Shown: in pieces, positions 60,488 to 64,000 of the stretch
Position numbering within the stretch: position 1 is the stretch's first letter
How the letters are laid out: each line of letters opens with the position of its first letter
Translations under genes and position numbers: made by a program
From: Mesorhizobium carmichaelinearum
Lineage (GTDB): Bacteria > Pseudomonadota > Alphaproteobacteria > Rhizobiales > Rhizobiaceae
Assembly: GCF_900199455.1 (NCBI RefSeq)
Contig: NZ_FZQR01000006.1
Location: 124,001 to 188,000, forward strand
Length of the DNA stretch: 64,000 nucleotides
Direction of reading: 5' to 3'
The notes under the pieces: model-generated
What the model saw: only the letters and a program-made list of their open reading frames with translations
Told to the model about the DNA's origin: nothing
Database searches by the model: none

Positions 60488-61294
60488 ATGCCGGACAATG
60501 ACGTCATCCTTGCGGTGGATACGGTCCATGCCACCTATAACCACGCCATCACGGCGCTGCATGGTGTCTCCTTCGAGATCCGGCGCGGCGAGATCCTGGC
60601 GCTGCTCGGCGCCAATGGCGCCGGCAAGACCACCACGCTGAAGGCCGTCTCCAACCTGCTGCCGGCCGAGCGCGGCCAGGTCAATGCCGGCACCATCCGC
60701 TATGACGGCGACGATGTCTCGCGCCGCAAGCCCGGCGATCTCGTGCGCGCCGGCCTGGTTCCGGTGCTCGAGGGCCGTCACTGCTTCAAGAGCCTCACCG
60801 TCGAGGAAAACCTGGTCGCCGGTGGCATCGGCCGCAGCGGTCGCCGTGCTGAGATCAATGGCGATCTCGAACGCATCTACGCCTATTTCCCTCGGCTGAA
60901 GGAAAAGCGTCGGACATTGTCCGGCCTGACCTCCGGGGGCGAACAGCAGATGACGGCGATCGGCCGGGCGCTGATGTCGCGGCCGCGCCTGCTGGTTCTC
61001 GACGAACCGTCGATGGGGCTCGCCCCGCTCATCGTCCAGGACATCTTTCAGACGCTGAGGAAACTGAACCGCGAGACCGGCCTGTCGATCCTGGTCGCTG
61101 AGCAGAATTCGGCTGTCGCTCTGCGATATGCCGACCATGCCACGGTGCTCGAAAACGGCGTCTCCGTTCTCTCCGGCGCGGCCGCCGATCTTCGCCAGCG
61201 CGAGGATGTGCGCGCCTTCTATCTCGGTCAATCGACCACCGGCCAACTGCCATCGCCGGCTGCCAAACCAGCCCATCTCCATGCCGTTGCCTGA
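60488..61294 (+). CDS. branched-chain-type ABC transporter ATP-binding protein (LivF type)
   Basis: 268 residues. Walker A GANGAGKTTTLKAVSNLL, LVRAGLVPVLEGRHCFKSLTVEENL (LivF-specific), signature-like LTSGGEQQMTAIGRAL, Walker B LLVLDEPSMGLAPLIVQDIF and the Q-to-H region VAEQNS. Fifth gene of the importer set; SfnB-like gene follows after 24 bases with AAGGAG. Confidence 0.93.
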   Translation: MPDNDVILAVDTVHATYNHAITALHGVSFEIRRGEILALLGANGAGKTTTLKAVSNLLPAERGQVNAGTIRYDGDDVSRRKPGDLVRAGLVPVLEGRHCFKSLTVEENLVAGGIGRSGRRAEINGDLERIYAYFPRLKEKRRTLSGLTSGGEQQMTAIGRALMSRPRLLVLDEPSMGLAPLIVQDIFQTLRKLNRETGLSILVAEQNSAVALRYADHATVLENGVSVLSGAAADLRQREDVRAFYLGQSTTGQLPSPAAKPAHLHAVA

Positions 61295-61318
61295 AATCAG
61301 ATATCAAGGAGCAATGAA

Positions 61319-62566
61319 ATGACCGTCTCGACCGTCAAGACAGACCACGCCTCCGCCGCCGTGCCGCCGGTCGCAAGGCCGTCGGCGCCGGCCCACATCA
61401 TCAAGGACGACGCCGAGGCGATCGCGGTCGCCCATGCGCTCGCCGTCGAATTCGTCAAGGACTCCTCCAGGCGCGACCGCGAGCGCATCTGGCCGGTTGC
61501 CGAACTCGATGCCTTTTCGCAAAGCGGCCTGTGGTCGATCAATGTGCCCAAGGCATTCGGCGGGCCGGAAGTCTCCTACGTGACGCTGGCCAAGGTGGTC
61601 GAGATCATCTCGGCAGCGGATTCCTCCATCGGCCAGATCGCCCAGAACCATCTCGGCGTCATCGCCGCGATCCGCACCGTGTCGGATGCGGAACAGCAGA
61701 AACTGCTGTTCGCCGAAGCGCTGAAGGGCACACGGTTCGGCAATGCCTTTTCCGAGTTCGGTTCCAAGCGCGCCGCCGATTTCGAGACCCGTTTCACCGA
61801 TGCCGGCGACCATGTTGTCGTCAATGGCCGCAAATTCTATTCCTCCGGCGCGCTGCTCGCCCATCTGGTGCCGATCGTGGCGCTCGATGACGAGGGCCGT
61901 GCCTGGTATGCGATCGCCGACCGTGGCGCGCCGGGCCTGACCGTCATCGACGACTGGTCGAGCTTCGGCCAGCGCACGACCTTGTCGGGCACTGTCATCA
62001 TCGACAACGTCAAGGTGCCGAAGACGCATCTGGTGCCCGGCTACAAGGGCTATGACAAACCGACCGCCGACGGCGCCATCTTCCAGATCATCCAGGTGGC
62101 GGTCGATACCGGCATTGCCCAGGCGGCCATCGACGAGACGGTTCACTTCGTCCGGACCAGGAGCCGCGCCTGGATCGACAGCGGCGTCGACAATGCCTGG
62201 GACGATCCCTACACCATCCAGGCGATCGGCGACCTGACGCTACGCCTGCACGCGGCGCAGGCATTGCTCGAAAAGGCCGGTCTGGCAATCGACAAGGCGG
62301 TGGCCGAGCCAACGGCGGAGACGGTGGCGCATGCGCAGATCGTCACCGCCGAGGCAAAGATCCTGTCGACCGAGATCGCGATCGCCGCGACCAACAAGCT
62401 GTTCGAACTGGCCGGCACGCGCTCGACGCTGGCCGAGCACAATCTCGACAGGCATTGGCGCAATGCCCGCACCCACACCCTGCACGATCCGGTACGCTGG
62501 AAGTACGCGATCCTCGGAAAGTATTTCCTCAACGGCGAAAACCCGCCGCTGCACGCCTGGAGCTGA
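61319..62566 (+). CDS. SfnB family sulfur acquisition oxidoreductase (acyl-CoA dehydrogenase fold)
   Basis: 415 residues, ATG at 61319 with AAGGAGC upstream. SfnB/DszC-like features: GLWSINVPKAFGGPEVSYVTLAKVV, SSIGQIAQNHLGVIAA, GNAFSEFGSKRAADF, VVNGRKFYSSGALLAHLVPIVA and RTHTLHDPVRWKYAILG at the C-terminus. These flavoproteins work in sulfur scavenging, probably as FMN-dependent monooxygenases on sulfones or sulfinates; the exact substrate of SfnB is not settled. Between the transporter and the flavin reductase gene. Confidence 0.9.
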   Translation: MTVSTVKTDHASAAVPPVARPSAPAHIIKDDAEAIAVAHALAVEFVKDSSRRDRERIWPVAELDAFSQSGLWSINVPKAFGGPEVSYVTLAKVVEIISAADSSIGQIAQNHLGVIAAIRTVSDAEQQKLLFAEALKGTRFGNAFSEFGSKRAADFETRFTDAGDHVVVNGRKFYSSGALLAHLVPIVALDDEGRAWYAIADRGAPGLTVIDDWSSFGQRTTLSGTVIIDNVKVPKTHLVPGYKGYDKPTADGAIFQIIQVAVDTGIAQAAIDETVHFVRTRSRAWIDSGVDNAWDDPYTIQAIGDLTLRLHAAQALLEKAGLAIDKAVAEPTAETVAHAQIVTAEAKILSTEIAIAATNKLFELAGTRSTLAEHNLDRHWRNARTHTLHDPVRWKYAILGKYFLNGENPPLHAWS

Positions 62567-62629
62567 TTTCCCATCGGCGGGCCGGGTGGCCCGCCACTTC
62601 AAACTTCGACATCCAAGAGGCCCACTGCC

Positions 62630-63190
62630 ATGTCAAACCCCACAGTCGTCGGTTTTTCCGGCAACATCACCCGGCCGTCAAAGACGCGCGCCTTCGTTGA
62701 ACTGGTCACCAGGGACATCGCCGCCCGCCACGGCCTGTCGGCTGTTACCTACGACATCGAGGATGTCGGCCCGTCGTTGGGCACGGCACGGTGGGCGCGC
62801 GACCTCGACAGCCAGGCTCAGCCGATCCTGGCGCAGATCCTCGCCGCTGATGTGCTGGTGGTTGGTTCGCCGACCTACAAGGGCAGCTACACCGGTCTGT
62901 TCAAGCACTTCTTCGACCTGATCGATCCGGCCGCGTTGCGGGGCAAGCCCATCGTGCTGACGGCCACTGGTGGCGGCGAGCGCCACGCCTTGATCGTCGA
63001 ACATCAGCTGCGGCCGCTGTTCGGCTTCTTCGAGGCTTTTGCCCTGCCGACCGCCGTCTACGCCACCGACAAGGATTTCACCGACGGCGTGCTACGCTCC
63101 GAGGCGATCCTGAAGCGCGCCGCGCAGGCTGTGGACGAGGTCGGCTTCGTGCTGGCCAACCGCTCGTCAGGCCGGGTCGCCGCCGAATAG
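62630..63190 (+). CDS. NADH-dependent FMN reductase, MsuE/SsuE-like
   Basis: 186 residues, ATG at 62630. Flavodoxin-like: VVGFSGNITRPSKTRAFVE (phosphate loop), VLVVGSPTYKGSYTGLFKHFFDLI (the flavin isoalloxazine loop), LRGKPIVLTATGGGERHALIVEHQLRPLF. The segment PTYKGSYTGLFKHFFDL is that of MsuE/SsuE two-component reductases. It would supply FMNH2 to the SsuD-like, SfnG and SfnB-like enzymes, completing the island. Confidence 0.92.
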   Translation: MSNPTVVGFSGNITRPSKTRAFVELVTRDIAARHGLSAVTYDIEDVGPSLGTARWARDLDSQAQPILAQILAADVLVVGSPTYKGSYTGLFKHFFDLIDPAALRGKPIVLTATGGGERHALIVEHQLRPLFGFFEAFALPTAVYATDKDFTDGVLRSEAILKRAAQAVDEVGFVLANRSSGRVAAE

Positions 63191-63289
63191 CAGCCGATCG
63201 AAATCCGCACGGGCGGCACCCTCGCTTACGTGCAATTTACGACCGCCCGCTACAAAGTTCCTGTCTGATTCGTCCGGGACAGGAACACA

Positions 63290-63775
63290 ATGAGCAAAGC
63301 CCTCACGACCTTCGCACTCGTCGCCGTCTTGACCGCCTTGCTCATGGCGCTGAGCCTTGCGGTGGCCCGGCACGGCTATCCCTATGGCGCGATCGGCGTC
63401 AGGCGGCTCGACGGCATCGCCGACACCGGAACCTTCATTCCGCTGGCCGCCGTCTTTTTCTTCAGCGCGCTGTTGATGATGATCCTGCCGATCCGCGCGG
63501 CCAGCATCGTGCTGACCCATGCCGCCGATGCGATCTTCTGGACGGTGATCGTGCTGTTTGCCACCATTGTCGGTGGCCTTCTCGCCCGGTGGGCCTTCGG
63601 TCAGGGCAGCGCATTGCTCGCGTTGCTGAACTGGCGGTTCCTGTTTGCCGTGGCGGTTGTCAGCTGCCACTTCGTCATGAACGAGCTGCGCCGCAATGTG
63701 CTGTTGCGCAGCCTGTTCTTCGTGATCTTCGCCGCCGCGACGCTGGCCTGCCTGTTCTGGTCGTTCACGCTCTGA
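63290..63775 (+). CDS. four-helix membrane protein of unknown function
   Basis: 161 residues with four hydrophobic segments: FALVAVLTALLMALSLAVA, FIPLAAVFFFSALLMMIL, AIFWTVIVLFATIVGGLLA, and LLNWRFLFAVAVVSCHFVM followed by a fifth short one at the C-terminus (FVIFAAATLACLFWSF). No family recognised. It is 99 bases after the msuE-like gene on the same strand, so it could end the island's transcript, though no shared ribosome or operator signal shows this. Confidence 0.65.
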   Translation: MSKALTTFALVAVLTALLMALSLAVARHGYPYGAIGVRRLDGIADTGTFIPLAAVFFFSALLMMILPIRAASIVLTHAADAIFWTVIVLFATIVGGLLARWAFGQGSALLALLNWRFLFAVAVVSCHFVMNELRRNVLLRSLFFVIFAAATLACLFWSFTL

Positions 63776-63784
63776 GCGTGCCGG

Positions 63785-64000
63785 CTATTTGCCGGCCGCG
63801 ATATGGCCGGCAGCCTGCTCCATCCACGTCCAGAGATAGGCAGCAAGACCGCGATCGATATGGATGCGCAGCTTGCTTTCATGGCGATAGACGATGGCGC
63901 TGATGCCAGCGAAGGACAGTGCCGCGCTGGCGCTTGGCTGCCTGGGGTCGAGCGTCGTCCCGCGTGCGATGAAAGCCTGGAGCGCCGGGCCTTCGACGTC
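63785..64000 (-). CDS. C-terminal part of a gene cut by the right window edge
   Basis: 71 residues on the minus strand, open to the window edge and ending in TAG (63785-63787). The part seen includes LDPRQPSASAALSFAGISAI, VYRHESKLRIHIDRG and LAAYLWTWMEQAAGHIAAGK. No family can be named from this. It converges with the membrane-protein gene, 9 bases away. Confidence 0.6.
   Translation of the reverse strand, partial: DVEGPALQAFIARGTTLDPRQPSASAALSFAGISAIVYRHESKLRIHIDRGLAAYLWTWMEQAAGHIAAGK

Overview
The window is a chromosomal stretch of a high-GC alphaproteobacterium, most likely order Hyphomicrobiales and probably Mesorhizobium or a close relative. This rests on gene content and on memory of the families, not on a database search. 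Supporting features are a split PntA (two subunits) preceded by an aa3-type cytochrome oxidase subunit IV gene, the conserved aroA-cmk-rpsA block divergent from an acidic TIGR02300-type protein gene, a 49-residue DUF3096-type membrane protein, two caspase/TPR proteins, and several intergenic palindromic repeats of kinds common in rhizobia. No prophage, IS transposase, CRISPR array or classical defence island was seen. Both edges cut a gene.

Left part (1-9.4 kb): the end of a D-2-hydroxyacid dehydrogenase, a small Inh-like secreted protein, a PuuD-type glutamine amidotransferase, and a TakP-like TRAP transporter whose binding protein is on the plus strand while DctQ/DctM are on the minus strand with a zinc alcohol dehydrogenase. 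Next come a lone LivH-like permease divergent from a CGNR regulator, and a lipoprotein. Middle-left (9.6-23 kb): a single-chain indolepyruvate:ferredoxin oxidoreductase, a membrane PAS-GGDEF-EAL protein, a FeeM-like N-acyl amino acid synthase, the coxIV/pntAA-pntAB-pntB transhydrogenase operon, a small membrane-protein pair, and a secreted dienelactone-hydrolase-like esterase.

Middle (23-35 kb): gyrB, then two tandem caspase-TPR genes with almost identical peptidase halves and diverged TPR halves, an FMN reductase, a cytochrome P450, an NDUFA9-like NAD(P)-binding protein and DoxX. From 35 to 44 kb lies what looks like a guanidino-amino-acid utilisation cluster: an Ldh-family oxidoreductase, a complete polar amino acid ABC importer, an amidinotransferase/DDAH-type hydrolase, a BetI-like TetR regulator, an AruI-like 2-ketoarginine decarboxylase and an SDR. 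From 44 to 49 kb is the housekeeping block rpsA-cmk-aroA, the TIGR02300-type gene and tRNA-Ala(GGC).

Right part (49-64 kb): a decayed segment with remnants of a histone-deacetylase-family gene and perhaps an AraC-type regulator next to a phosphopantetheinyl transferase. Then follows a roughly 12-kb organosulfur acquisition island: a GntR regulator, an SsuD-like monooxygenase translationally coupled to an FAD oxidoreductase, SfnG, a five-gene branched-chain-type ABC importer, an SfnB-like flavoprotein and an MsuE-like FMN reductase. Together these could import a sulfonate or sulfone, supply FMNH2 and release sulfite. The most notable items are this island, the caspase-TPR pair (with a lost ATG in the second copy), the guanidino cluster with a promoter-overlapping operator, and several small unannotated elements.
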